Below, piece after piece: positions 43,913 to 56,900 of a stretch of 64,000 nucleotides of DNA. The stretch covers positions 2,252,767-2,316,766 of the forward strand of contig NC_061065.1 of the NCBI RefSeq assembly GCF_021917145.1. The letters are read 5' to 3'. This DNA comes from Hypomesus transpacificus. Lineage: Eukaryota; Chordata; Actinopteri; Osmeriformes; Osmeridae. Under the pieces are notes generated by a model, which was not told the origin of the DNA, searched no databases, and saw nothing but the letters and a program-made list of their open reading frames with translations. Both the position numbers and the translations under genes were made by a program. Every line of letters starts with the position of its first letter. The first letter of the stretch is position 1.

Positions 43913-44767
43913 CAGCCATTCCAAATATTTTTTTGGCTGCCCAACACATCCGTTCACTTAATTCGCGCTTATCACAAGTTTAACAACACCACGGAAGCCA
44001 AACAATTTACTTTCAAGGCAAGATTTATTTGAGCGATCAGAAAAGACAAAGTGTCCATCAGTGCCACAGTAAGCACACATTGTAAAGAGAGGTAACCTGT
44101 AACTACCACGGCCAGGCCAGGTCTAGAACTTCCAGTGAAGTTAGAAACATGATTTTTAATAACCAGAACAGGTTGTTAACCCTTGGCTCTCTTATTAACC
44201 CTACACTCAGATTGTGCGGCTTCTCGCTTTTTGTATCCACCGATAGTTGCCCTCACAGAGAAATCTCCCATTTCCAGCTGGCAGAATTGAGTTTTAAACT
44301 GAGAAAGACATGTTTCATCACCCATAGGGAACAAATATGACAGACCAATTATTTATGTGAGTTAACATTAACGACTAGCAAGCTGACAGATAATTGAGTA
44401 CATTATAATTTAGCTAAAAAATTGTTAGCTAGCTAGCCTAGCTAGTAATGTTACTGCTCAAATCCTAGATAGCTAGAGATAGCTAGCACTAGAATCCTAT
44501 GTACATCGTTGATTGTCATTTTGGTAAGACAACCCGAACTCCTCCAAAACCGACATTTTGTGTGAGAGAACTTACGTAAATGCCAGCTACCGGAAGTTGT
44601 TGACCAGGCTTATGCAAGATGCGGAAGTGATGCGTGCATTGTGGATTGAAGTGGGCGTATGGAAGTTAAAGTGGAAATGTCAGTTGGTCTTTCGTCAAAG
44701 TGAAGCGTAACTATTGGCGTTTCGGTCAGCGGACCACTAGCGGCTGCCCACAGGTTGGGAATCGCTG
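43913..44767. mobile_element. hAT-like non-autonomous element with 8-bp TSD
   Basis: 855 bp bounded by CTCTAGAA on both sides (43905-43912 and 44768-44775), matching the nTCTAGAn target preference of many hAT transposons. The left end is CAGCCATTCC then GGCTGCCC after a T run; the right end read inward is CAGCGATTCCCAACCTGTGG then GCAGCC. No intact transposase. The core motif recurs in the host repeat, which slightly weakens the TSD evidence. Confidence 0.8.
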
Positions 44768-45939
44768 CTCTAGAACATCCACCTGTTTCTCTCTCTAGAT
44801 TCTAGGGTGACACACACACAAACACAACACACAGACATTCACACACCCCTCCCCCATCCTTCAGCCCCACAGAAACACATCCAGGAACATTTAGACCCAG
44901 TGGGAGGTGAAAGAAACAGGACAGTGAACTGTATCATCCAGTCCAGTTTGCAGGAGATTCTTGAGAACATTTTAAGACTGCTTGCCTTTGTTGTTGTTCG
45001 TTGATTGTTGCCTGTTGTGAAGTATCCAGTAGCAACCAGCTCTGAACCATAGTGTGGAATACTAACGGGAAAAAAGTGACCATAATAACTGGAATTTACG
45101 TTTTTTGTACAAATTCTAGAAATGATTGTGTCTTTCTGGTAAAAATGACCTGAACCAAATCACTGCATGGATGCCATTAGACTGCCAGTTAGATTGTCTG
45201 ACATGTTGAACAAATCACTTGATGTTAATGTTAACTAAATGAAAATCCAGGCTCTATTTCAAACATTTTGATATCGAAAGAGTATCTACTTTTATTTTTG
45301 AGTTTGCAAGTATGTGTAAAAGGATTGAGAAGTGTGATAACGTTTAGTAGGAAAACCATTGTGTTCCCTCGGATGTAAACAACTTGTGAGAGTTGAAAGG
45401 GATATTTTGGACACTGTGAATAGCCTACTTATCATGAGTAGAAGTTACAATTCCACCTCTATAACTATAATTATGCAAGCAAATGAAATTTGTGACACAG
45501 TAATTTACATTATCTGTATTAACCTATAACACTGTTGTTGGGAGGAATAACAAACCAAAGACACAACTAAGAATCTAAAGCAAGCTGTATGTGTATGAGT
45601 GTATATAATTCATCTACAAGAATCACATATATATAAAACACATCTAACATGTCTTAATTTGTTCAACTGTGTTCAATATGTTGTTATGTCCTGTCTGTGA
45701 CAATTGTATGTGTGACGATTGTAAATATGCCAGATATCTGTATTTTCTCGGCATGATTTTTGTGTAAAGATGTAAATACATTTGTTTTATTGTATAAAAT
45801 GTGTGTATGAAGTCGTGTGTGTAAATGTTTCGTGATGAATCTGCTTATTCAGTCAATTGTCATATATTGTATTTACAGTTTGATATTTCATTTATAAATA
45901 TATAAAGACAAATTACATGTGCCAAGATTTATTTTATAA

Positions 45940-45949
45940 AATAAATAAA
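45940..45949 (+). promoter_or_regulatory. slc30a3: candidate poly(A) signals of slc30a3
   Basis: Two overlapping AATAAA hexamers about 3 kb after the stop. The 3' UTR would then include the hAT element; an earlier, weaker signal cannot be excluded. Confidence 0.35.
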
Positions 45950-46255
45950 CGCATGTGGTCAGATGTTCATTTTCTTTAAATATTCTATAACCTAGAATTC
46001 CTGCCTTTGTAGTTAAAGACTACTAAGAAAATCACAAGATTGATGATCATATGGAGTCAGAGGAGGGAAAGAAAACAGTTGGTCATTTAGCCCTTTCAGC
46101 AGCCAAATCCATCTCCCAGGCAGTTCTCCAATCAGAACCAAGCTCAGCTAATGACTTCCTGTAAACCAGGAAATATGTCAGCAGCACAGGCTTAAGTCCC
46201 AAGACTAACGATACGCTCACACAATCCTCCGAGGCGCAGATTGACCAAATATGAT

Positions 46256-46261
46256 TTTATT
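46256..46261 (-). promoter_or_regulatory. gtf3c2: candidate poly(A) signal of gtf3c2 (AATAAA)
   Basis: AATAAA on the gene strand about 570 bases after the gtf3c2 stop and about 300 bases from the convergent slc30a3 signal. Confidence 0.4.
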
Positions 46262-46829
46262 CCTGATGCAAAATTACTCAGTGGGAGTAAAGAAGTAGAA
46301 AACAAACAGCAGGACGATGAGAACGTGTCTAAAGTGCTGTTTCTGTAACCTCTGTGAACAAGCCAGATTCTCTAAAAAAAAGCTTCTTGTTACCATAACA
46401 ACCTGAGATACAAACTTCCTACATGGTTAAATAGGAGGAGAAGATAAAAAAAGACAAAACTGTTTACAACATATCAGCAAAGCAGCATTTCTTTTAAGTT
46501 ATTGATTAAAAAAGACATTGCAAATGATAAAAACAACACTACCAGGGTGATACATATTTAGATAAAAATAAGTTGACCCTTTATATTTAACGTAACTAAA
46601 CTCTTTCATCTTGTGTTGCAGCTGAACCCTCAAAGTCCACAGGAAGGCAGTCCATGTATATCTCTCACGGAACTTTGTAGGTGAAGAGTTCTGGAACACC
46701 TACCAGAGTTCTCAAGTTGTTCTGAGGATAGAAGCTCCAGAAAGGCCCAGGTTTGTTTTAGAATGTTCTAGAAAATCTCAGGAAGATTCTAGAGTGATTC
46801 TGAATGTTCCGGAACATCTTGGGAAGGTT

Positions 46830-47896
46830 CTAGAGCGGTTCTGTGAAGTGGCGGACTGTGTCGGCAGGGCACTCTGAGGGGTCTGGGGAGAACATGGTGC
46901 GGAACTGGTTCTGGCTCTCCTTGACCACCTTGTTGACGTTGGGGCTAGTCATGACCCCCAGACAGTGGGCCCGCACCAAGCCAGCCTGGCCGGCAGACAG
47001 GATCCAGGTCTGAGCAGTCAGGTTGGGGTTGAATCGGATCTGAAGGAGGGGGGGGGGGGGGGGGAGGGGAGGAGGAAAGGTTCATTCTTTAATGCAGTCA
47101 ATACCCCTCCTTGGTCAGGTGAGTGCTCAACGCTAAACTAGAGAGACAGGTTTTTTAGTTTAGTAGCACCAGTCTGAACTCAGATCAATGACCTACCCCC
47201 TCCCCCTTTTTCTGCCTGGACACAATCACTGATCTCTCCCTCACAGCCAGATGTATCTGGGTTCTACACTACCCTGGGTGATAGATCCAGCACAGCCAGA
47301 TGTATCTGGGTTCTACACTACCCTGGGTGATAGATCCAGGTCAAGATGACAACAGATATGTCAGATGCTCACTGTTCAATCTCATCAGTTGGCCTGCCTT
47401 TCACCATGCAGCTCCTCTCTCCATCCCTCCTTAATGACACTGCTCTTTCTCTCTCTTCTTAACTGTACACCTCATGTCTCTCTCTCTTCTCCTCCTCCCT
47501 TCCCCTCTCTCCTATCCAAGGACATGTCTCTCTCTCTCTCTTCTCCCTCCCTCCCTCTCTCCTCTCTAGGGACATCTTTCTCAGCCTCCTCTCCTCTCTC
47601 ATCCCTACATCATTCCTCCTATTAAGACCCTGGGTGACATTTTCCTAATTTTACACTTCATTAATTCCTGTCTGTCTTTATGGCCATCAGGGAGGCTTGG
47701 ACACCCTTTCTCTGCCACCTCCGTTTCTGCCTCCCCTCCCCCTGTGCTCTCTCTGCCCCTGGTGGGGGGGGGGGGGGGTCACCCCTAATGTGTGTGTGTG
47801 TGTTCCTGTCAATAGCTCCATATGAGCACACTCATGATCAGATCTGTTGTTACAGGGGTCTGGGGGAGTTCCTGAGGAGAAGCCCCGAGACAACAG

Positions 47897-47952
<56 letters not shown>

Positions 47953-50900
47953 CTTGTGCAGGGCTCCCAGGGTAAGCAGGTCCAGGTCCAGGGGTCTCTT
48001 CAGCTCTGTCACCTGCATGCGCTTCCACAGGCCGCGCTTCTGGAAGTTGTGTAATGACCGCTGAACACAGGAGACATGAATTAGATACACACACACACAT
48101 GGACACACACACATGCAGATACATTGGCAGGCTGTACACATTATGGTATGTGTGTGTGTGAAGGTTAAGGAAGCGGAAAGCTAGGGAACAGATGGAGAAC
48201 CCTTGGGGGAATCAAGCCCCAATGCTGGGAAATGGAAACCACTGCAGACTTGTCATGGAAACAGTGGTACATGTTATAGAGGTGCATGTTATACTGATGC
48301 ATGTTACGCGGATGCATGTTACGGTGATGAATGTTACAATGATGCATGTTACGATGATGCATGTTATGGTGATGCATGTTACGATGAAGCATGTTACGAT
48401 GATGCATGTTATGGTGATGCATGGTATGGTGATGCATGTTATAGAGGTGCATGTTATACTGATGCATGTTACGGTGATGCATGTTACAATGATGCATGTT
48501 ACAATGATGCATGTTACAGTTATGCATGTTACGGTGATGCATGTTACGATGAAGCATGTTACGATGTTGCATGTTATGGTGATGCAAGGTATGGTGATGC
48601 ATGTTACGGTGATGCATGTTATGGTGATGCATGTTACGGTGATGCATGTTATGGTGATGACTTCAATAGCGATAGATGTTACAACTTGGCTCCAGCCCAC
48701 CATGTCCAGGTCGCTGTAGTGGAGGTAGTAGATCTGGGCGGTTTCTCTGAACGTTGCAGGTTTATAAAGCAGACCATTGCTCTCCTCTCCTCCTTCCTTC
48801 CCCTCCTCCTCTCCTCCCTCCTTCCCCTCCTCTCCTCTCTCTTTCCCCTCCTGCTCCTCCTGTCCTCTGGAGGGCAGATTGTCTAGCAGCACCATGTCTG
48901 TAAAGTAGACCGGCTGGCAGGAGAGAAGAGAGAAGAGGGGGGAGAGGAGAGGGGGGAGAAGAGAGGGGGAGAAGAGAGGGGGGAGAGGAAAGGGGGAGAA
49001 GAGAGGGGGGAGAAGAGAGGGGGGAGAGGAGAGGGGGGAGAAGAGAGGGGGGAGAGGGGGGAGAGGAGAGGGGGGGGGGAGAGAGGGGTGAGAAGAGAGA
49101 TAAGCATAATCAGTTCAAAAAAGAGAAAATAAGAAATGCATGGCATGGGAGAGGAGGAGAGCAGAGAGAGGAAGAGAACAGAAAGGAGGAGAGCAGAGAG
49201 AGGAGGAGGAGAGCAGAGAGGAGGATGAGGAGGAGAGCAGAGAGGAGGATGAGGAGGAGAGCAGAGAGGAGGATGAGGAGGAGAGCAGAGGAGGATGAAG
49301 AGGAGAACAGAGAGGAGGATGAGGAGAGCAGAGAGAGGAGGAGGATAGCAGAGAGAGGAGGAGAGCAGAGAGAGGAGGAGGAGAGCAGAGAGAGGAGGAG
49401 GAGAGCAGGAGAGCAGAGAGGAGGAGGAGAGCAGAGAGAGGAGGAGAGCAGAGAGAGGAGGAGGAGAGCAGAGAGAGGAGGAGAGCAGAGAGGAGGAGAG
49501 CAGAGAGAGGAGGAGGAGAGCAGAGAGGAGGAGAGCAGAGAGAGGAAGAGGAGAGCAGAGAGAGGAGGAGGAGAGCAGAGAGAGGAGGAGAGCAGAGAGA
49601 GGAGGAGGAGAGCAGAGAGAGGAGGAGGAGAGCAGAGAGAGGAGGAGAGCAGAGAGAGGAGGAGAGCAGAGAGAGGAGGAGGAGAGCAGAGAGGAGGAGA
49701 GCAGAGAGAGGCTGGCCAACGTACGTATCGTCTGTCGACGGTGCGTTTGATGTAGACTGTGGTGTCCAGCCTAGGCATGGCGGACATGATCACCTCTCCA
49801 CACGCATCCGCCGTCACCAAGGTGTTCAGCCAATCAGACATGGATATGCTCTGACGGACAGAGACACAGACCAATCAAAAGCAGAATAGACCAGCGGGTA
49901 GACAATGAAAGTTCCCCATGTTCCAGTGTAGACCCCAGACTCACCCACAAGGTCCCTATTCGAGGGATCAAGAACAGGGGCTTCCAGCCCATGTAGCTCC
50001 CATCAAAGTAGTTCAGACCGTGATTCCCATAACTGAGAGAACAGGAGACACACTTAGAATGGGGAGGAGGAGTGTGGAGGGGAAGAGGAGAGGAGAGGAG
50101 GGGTGTGGAGGGGAAGAGGAGAGGAGAGGAGGGGAGGGGTGTGGAGGGGAAGAGGAGAGGAGGGGAGGAGTGTGGAGGGGAAGAGGAGAGGAGAGGAGGG
50201 GAGGAGTGTGGAGGGGAAGAGGAGAGGAGAGGAGGAGTGTGGAGGGGAAGAGGAGAGGAGAGGAGGGGAGGGGTGTGGAGGGGAAGAGGAGAGGAGGGGA
50301 GGAGTGTGGAGGGGAAGAGGAGAGGAGAGGAGGGGAGGAGTGTGGAGGGGAAGAGGAGAGGAGAGGAGGAGTGTGGAGGGGAAGAGGAGAGGAGGAGTGT
50401 GGAGGGGAAGAGGAGAGGAGGGGAGGAGTGTGGAGGGGAAGAGGAGAGGAGAGGAGGAGTGTGGAGGGGAAGAGGAGAGGAGAGGAGGGGAGGAGTGTGG
50501 AGGGGAAGAGGAGAGGAGAGGAGAGGAGGAGTGTGGAGGGGAAGAGGAGAGGAGGAGTGTGGAGGGGAAGAGGAGAGGAGGAGTGAGGAGGGGAAGAGGA
50601 GAGGAGGGGAGGGGTGTGGAGGGGAAGAGGAGAGGAGGAGTGTGGAGGGGAAGAGGAGAGGAGAGGAGGAGTGTGGAGGGGAAGAGGAGAGGAGAGAAGG
50701 GGAGGGGTGTGGAGGGGAAGAGGAGAGGAGGAGTGTGGAGAGGAAGAGGAGAGGAGGAGTGAGGAGGGGAAGAGGAGAGGAGAGGAGGGGAGGGGTGTGG
50801 AGGGGAAGAGGAGAGGAGGAGTGTGGAGGGGAAGAGGAGAGGAGAGGAGGAGTGTGGAGGGGAAGAGGAGAGGAGAGGAGGGGAGGAGTGTGGAGGGGAA

Positions 50901-53900
50901 GAGGAGAGGAGAGGAGGGGAGGAGTGTGGAGGGGAAGAGGAGAGGAGAGGAGGAGTGTGGAGGGGAAGAGGAGAGGAGGAGTGTGGAGGGGTGTGGAGGG
51001 GAAGAGGAGAGGAGGAGTGTGGAGGGGAAGAGGAGAGGAGGGGAGAGGAGGAGTGTGGAGGGGAAGAGGAGAGGAGGGGAGGAGTGTGGAGGGGAAGAGG
51101 AGAGGAGAGGAGGGGAGGAGTGTGGAGGGGAAGAGGAGAGGAGAGGAGGGGAGGAGTGTGGAGGGGAAGAGGAGAGGAGGGGAGGGGTGTGGAGGGGAAG
51201 AGGAGAGGAGGAGTGTGGAGGGGAAGAGGAGAGGAGGGGAGAGGAGGAGTGTGGAGGGGAAGAGGAGAGGAGAGGAGGGGAGGAATGTGGAGGGGAAGAG
51301 GAGAGGAGGAGTGTGGAGGGGAAGAGGAGAGGAGAGGAGGGGAGGAGTGTGGAGGGGAAGAGGAGAGGAGGGGAGGAATGTGGAGGGGAAGAGGAGAGGA
51401 GAGGAGGGGAGGAGTGTGGAGGGGAAGAGGAGAGGAGAGGGGAGGGGAGGAATGTGGAGGGGAAGAGGAGAGGAGAGGAGGGGAGGAGTGTGGAGGGGAA
51501 GAGGAGAGGAGAGGAGGGGAGGAATGTGGAGGGGAAGAGGAGAGGAGGGGAGGAGTGTGGAGGGGAAGAGGAGAGGAGGGGAGGGGAGGAATGTGGAGGG
51601 GAAGAGGAGAGGAGGGGAGGAGTGTGGAGGGGAAGAGGAGGGGAGGAGTGTGGAGGGGAAGAGGAGAGGAGAGGAGGGGAGAGGAGGGGAAGAGGAGAGG
51701 AGAGGAGAGGAGGGGAGGGGAGGAGTGTGGAGGGGAAGAGGAGAGGAGGAGTGTGGAGGGGAAGAGGAAAGGAGGGGAGGAGTGTGGAGGGGAAGAGGAG
51801 AGGAGGAGGACTAACGTGGCGTAGGCGTTCTCCTGGGCCAGAAAGACTCCCGGCCAGAGCAGCGGCCATGACACTTCAGTGGATAGAAAGCGCTTCAGAC
51901 AGCTGATGGGTTCAGAGGTCATCTTCAGGTCCCAGGTTTTCACCATCCTGTCATCCCCCGCTGTCACCAGCAGACCACTGGAGGGGGGGAGGTGTCAGAA
52001 AAGACATGCAAGATTGAAGAGTCATATACAAAATGACAGACAAGAAGAGGAGGGGATAGGAGAGGGGGAAGAGAGGAGGATGAAAGGAGAGGTGTGCTGG
52101 AGGAGACAATGGAGGAGGGCGAGGAGGGCGGTCACATGGAGCTAGAGAGAAAGAGACACAGACCCCCCCGTTACCTGGAGGCGGGGCAGAAGCTGAGGGC
52201 ACGGATGGCGTTGTCGTGGGCGAGGAAGGCGTGGCAGGGCAGCAGGGTGAGGGAGCAGTCAGGTGATTTCACTCTCAGCAGCACCGACCTGCTGGACAGG
52301 TCCCACAACCCCACCATGCCTGCGACACGACCAGGAGGTCGACCAGGAGGTCACCAACAGGAAGAGCCAACCCCGATATGTGGTGGTGTGTGTGTGGCGT
52401 TGTGGTGGTGTGTGTGTGGCGTTGTGGTGGTGTGTTTGAGGTCTGGTACCGTCATAGAAGCCAGCTGCTATCCGGTTGTACGGAGCAACAGGAAGCCAGT
52501 CCAGAGATAGAACCTGACCACTCCTGTCCTCATGGCTGGCCTTGACCGAACCCAGCCTCAAAGTGATCACAGCCTTGGCCTGGACACACACACACACACA
52601 CAGTGTGAGGGAGAGCGTGGGAGGTGGGGGAAAGAGAAAATGAAAGATATTGAGGGGGGGGGGGGGGGGTGAGCTATTTGCCTACCTGGCATATCAGTGG
52701 TGCTTGGCTTGGGTTTCCTGCAGTAGCAGACATAAAACATGTTTATTAACTTCTGATCTGTATTGATTGGACGATTCAAAGTCCTTATTACTGAAGACAG
52801 GGTTTAGGGCTAACCTATATCACCTTATATCAGCAAACACACACACTTCCCTGATGTCAAGATGGCATACAAGAGGAATGTCTGACAAGGGGGGGGGGGG
52901 GGGTGAGGGGGGGTGAAAGAAAGACCTTAGGACTAGACCCAGACCCCAGGCCTGAGTCCTGGGTGTCTAATAAGATCACCCACAATACCACACACAAATA
53001 CACCCCCCCCCCCCAGTGTGCCAGGCTCCAGGGTGAGGGAGGGAGAGGCTCCAGGGTGAGGGAGGGAGAGGCTCCAGGGTGAGGGAGGGAGGGAGGGAGG
53101 GAGGGAAGGAGAGAGGGAGAGGCTCCAGGCTCTGTCTGTCCCCCAGCAGGCTGGCTGTGTGTCTTCTCTGTCACTTCAATTACAGGCTCTGTCTGGGGGA
53201 ACTAGGCCATACATCATCCCCTGACCACACCACACCACCAGCCCCCACCTCCCCATCTCCCACCTTTCCTTTCTCTCCTTATTCATGTTTAACAGGATCA
53301 CACTCACTCACTCTCAACACAAGAGGTTTAGAATTACCCGTACTGAACACACCCCCCCTCCCCTGGACACCTCCCCCCCTCCCCTGGACACCTCCCCCCC
53401 TCCCCTGGACTCCTCCCCCCCTCCCCTGGACACCTCCCCCTCTCCCCTGGACACCTCCCCCTCTCCCCTGGACACCTCCCCCTCTCCCCTGGACACCTCC
53501 CCCCCCCCTCCTCCTCATCTTTAACCCCTCCTGACAGGTGCTCAGATCATGCTGACATCAGTACAGGAAGCACTTTGGAGGGGTGAGCTCATTTGCAATT
53601 CATTAGTTATTCATTAGTTTTGGGTCCATTTCAATTACCACTATCATATTATATAATAAAGGGGAAAAAAGCTAGTTTTTATCAATACAGGATAATGTAT
53701 TTCTGTCTATACCAAATCTCAGTGGACTCCTCTCCCCAGCCTGGTTACAGAGGTACATAAAACACTAGAGCAGAGTTCAGGAGATGGAGGGCGAAAGAGA
53801 GACAGGTACCTCAGGATTACACCACAGGTACCTCAGGGATTACACCACAGGTACCTCAGGGATTACACCACAGGTACCTCAGGGATTACACCACAGGTAC

Positions 53901-56900
53901 CTCAGGGATTACACCACAGGCGTTTGAACGGTGCCCCCTTCTGGGATAATACATGAACTGCAGTTTTATCCACACAACACACCAGTTTTATCCACACAAC
54001 ACACCAGTTTTATCCACACAACACACCAGTTTTATCCACACAACACACACCAGAGATTGTGTGCACACTCATGTTTAAATAGACTCTGGTAAAAGTTGAC
54101 TGACTACACCTTTTCACTCAAGTTAGAGTAAAGAAGTGTGGTCTCTGACATATACTGAAGTAAAAAGTAGCCATTCCTACGACCTGTTTTAGTGTCACGC
54201 CGGTAACTGGACCTCACATCATATTAATACGTTAATACATAAGTACACTACAGACACACAGTGTATTTGCCAGAAATCCTTTTTGACACTGATAATCTCC
54301 CTCACATATGGCCATGGGTGATCAGGAATGTCTCTATTCTCAGTCATGTCCACATCACTAACTCCCCCTGCCTCATCCATAACATTTGTTTAAACTGTTT
54401 CTTCAACCTATCTTTTTTTGTAATCTTTTTTTTCTCATCTTTTTTTTCAGAATCTTTTTTTTTCACACACATAGTGAAAGAAAAAAGAAAGGACATTTTT
54501 CAAAACTTTTGTTGAAAATATATTTTCAACCTTTTCAGGCTGTTTTTCAGAAAAAATATTATTTCTACTTCTAGGACTTTAAATGTCCTAAAAACTTTCA
54601 ATTTATTTGGCTAGTTCACTGGCTAGTTCACCCCTACGACACTAGCCTAACCTACTGAATGAATGAATGAATGATCTAACAAAACAATATCAATCTCGAA
54701 GGAGGAAATGTGGAAATTAGGTTACACTGAAACAAGGAATGTGGTGTATAATTGTATGAAATCTATGGTGAAAATTGGTTAGCAATTTCGCCAAGGAAAT
54801 ACCAAGAAATAGGCTGCAGTTTGTCTTTCAACTAAGTTTGCAAAATCCGCGATGGGACTGAGCTTGAATAGCTTCGACTACTTTTTATAGTACAAAATCG
54901 CTGTCAATCAAAAGGAGATGCAGTCTTTCGACAGACCCTCCAATCATCACACGGAAGCCCAGCGTCCAGGCCAGCTGGACGCTCAGCGTCTCTGGGCGGG
55001 ACATAAGCGCAGCATTTATCCAATGACCGTTTAGTTTCGAAGCATAAAAAAAACTGTTCAAAGCAGCCCCATTGAAGTCCATGGAAGCTGAGCTTCAACA
55101 GGGAAATGCACTGTGACGCTACGGGCATGTATGAGAAGGAAATCAGTCAGTCGACCTGCTAATATATGTAGCTGATTCTGAACGAACTCGTCTTTGATAT
55201 GAACGTGTTCTAACGCATTTCAAATGTTAACACAATAGTAAATATTTGACCATGAATTTTTTTTTATGTTAGGGAAAGCTGAGCTTCCCTTGCAGTCTTA
55301 AAGAAATCCCCACTGGTAGAGAGTATAGTCCACCTACACACCCACCTACCTGCGGAGGAGGGTCTGAGGGCGCTGGGGTGAGGCAGGCTGTAGATGGAGA
55401 TCAGTCCGCTGGAGGAGGCTGCAGCCAGCAGGCCCAGCCTGGGCAGCAGGAGAGCCTGGAGGGGAGACACTCAGCTGGGGCCAGGACTAACTTGTGTGTG
55501 AGTGGGTGTGTGTGAGGGTGGGGGTGTGTGTGTGAGTGGGTGTGTGTGAGGGTGGGGGTGTGTGGGTGTGAGGGTGGGGGTGTGTGTGAGTGGGTGTGTG
55601 TGTGAGTGTGTGTGTGTGAGGGTGGGGGTGGGTGTGTGTGTGTGAGGGTGGGGGTGTGTGTGTGAGGGTGGGGGTGGGTGTGTGAGGGTGAGGGTGGGGG
55701 TGGGTGTGTGAGGGTGAGGGTGGGGGTGGGTGTGTGAGGGTGGGGGTGTGTGTGGGTGTGTGTGTGTGAGGGTGGGGGTGGGTGTGTGTGTGGGTGTGTG
55801 TGTGAGGGTGGGGGTGGGTGTGTGTGAGGGTGTGTGTGTGTGAGGGTGGGGGTGGGTGTGTGTTACCTTCCTGGCTGTGCTGGGCATCTCCCAGGCCCCC
55901 GCAGGGCACCACTTGAGGATCGACACACAGCCCTTCTCCTGAGCCAGGCCATAGGCCAGCCTTGGGGGAGAGGAGGGGCTGGGGGGGGGGGGGGGGGGGA
56001 GAGGGAGGGGGGAGGGAGGGATGGGGGCGGGGAGAGGGAGGGAGGGGGGAGGAGGGAGGGGGGCGGGGGGTCGGAGAGGAAGGGGGGGGGGAGAGGGAGG
56101 GGTGTTGCAGTCCAGATCTTAGAGATAAATATGTATTGTATGTATGTATGTATGTATGTATGTATGTATGTATGTATGTATGTATGTATGTATTTGTATG
56201 TATGTAACTATGTATTTATATCTTCAGTCTACAGCCGATACGCACACATAGCACACATATTTAATGTGTAAGTGATCCAGGATTGTGTGTGTGTGAGTAC
56301 CGGGTGTTGTAGTCCAGGATTGTGTGTGTGTGTGTACCGGGTGTTGTAGTCCAGGATTGTGTGTGTGTGTGTACCGGGTGTTGTAGTCCAGGATTGTGTG
56401 TGTGTGAGTACCGGGTGTTGTAGTCCAGGCAGCCCAGGTCCCAGAGCTGGATGAGGCTGGGCTGGGTGTGGGTCTGGCTGAAGTGGTGCTGCTCGTCCTG
56501 GTCTCCATGGCAGTAGAGGGCAGCGTACTGGTTGGCACGCGCTCCGTCTGGGGTGGGACACCAGTCCAGGGCCCAGACTGGACCCCCCGCGTAGAACAGC
56601 ATGTCCCAGCGCTCTGGGTGGGGAGGTAGACTCTCAAACCTGGGTGCAGGAGGGAGAGTAGGGGGCAGGAGAGATATTTCACTTTGGAACAAAAGGTTGG
56701 AGGTTCAAATCCACCCCTGTACATTGCTATAGATAACAATGTTATGATCATAGTATGAATGTGAGAGTGAGACCTGTTGAGACTGCGAAGGGGAGCGTCC
56801 TCTTTGATGCCCTCTCTGGACACCCTGAAGGCTGGAGACTGCTGCTGTCTGGGGAGGTACCTTTCACACTCCCTGACACACACACACACACACACACCTT

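Larger units (their letters stand above)
42939..46829. other. slc30a3 3' UTR / convergent slc30a3-gtf3c2 interval
   Basis: No exon recognised. AATAAA at 45940-45945 and 45944-45949 (plus) and AATAAA at 46256-46261 (minus; plus-strand TTTATT) fit the two convergent transcripts. Contains the hAT-like insertion at 43913-44767 within a CCTCTAGAACATCC repeat. Confidence 0.5.

Noticed and set aside
48165-48895. Met/His/Asn- and Cys/Tyr/Asp-rich frames that resemble low-complexity proteins
   Set aside because: 15-base repeat read in phase; lies within a gtf3c2 intron, overlapping only the true exon at 48701-48913.
50013-51967. Frames of 580-637 codons on both strands
   Set aside because: Intronic minisatellite; only the short segment at 51816-51977 is real gtf3c2 coding sequence.
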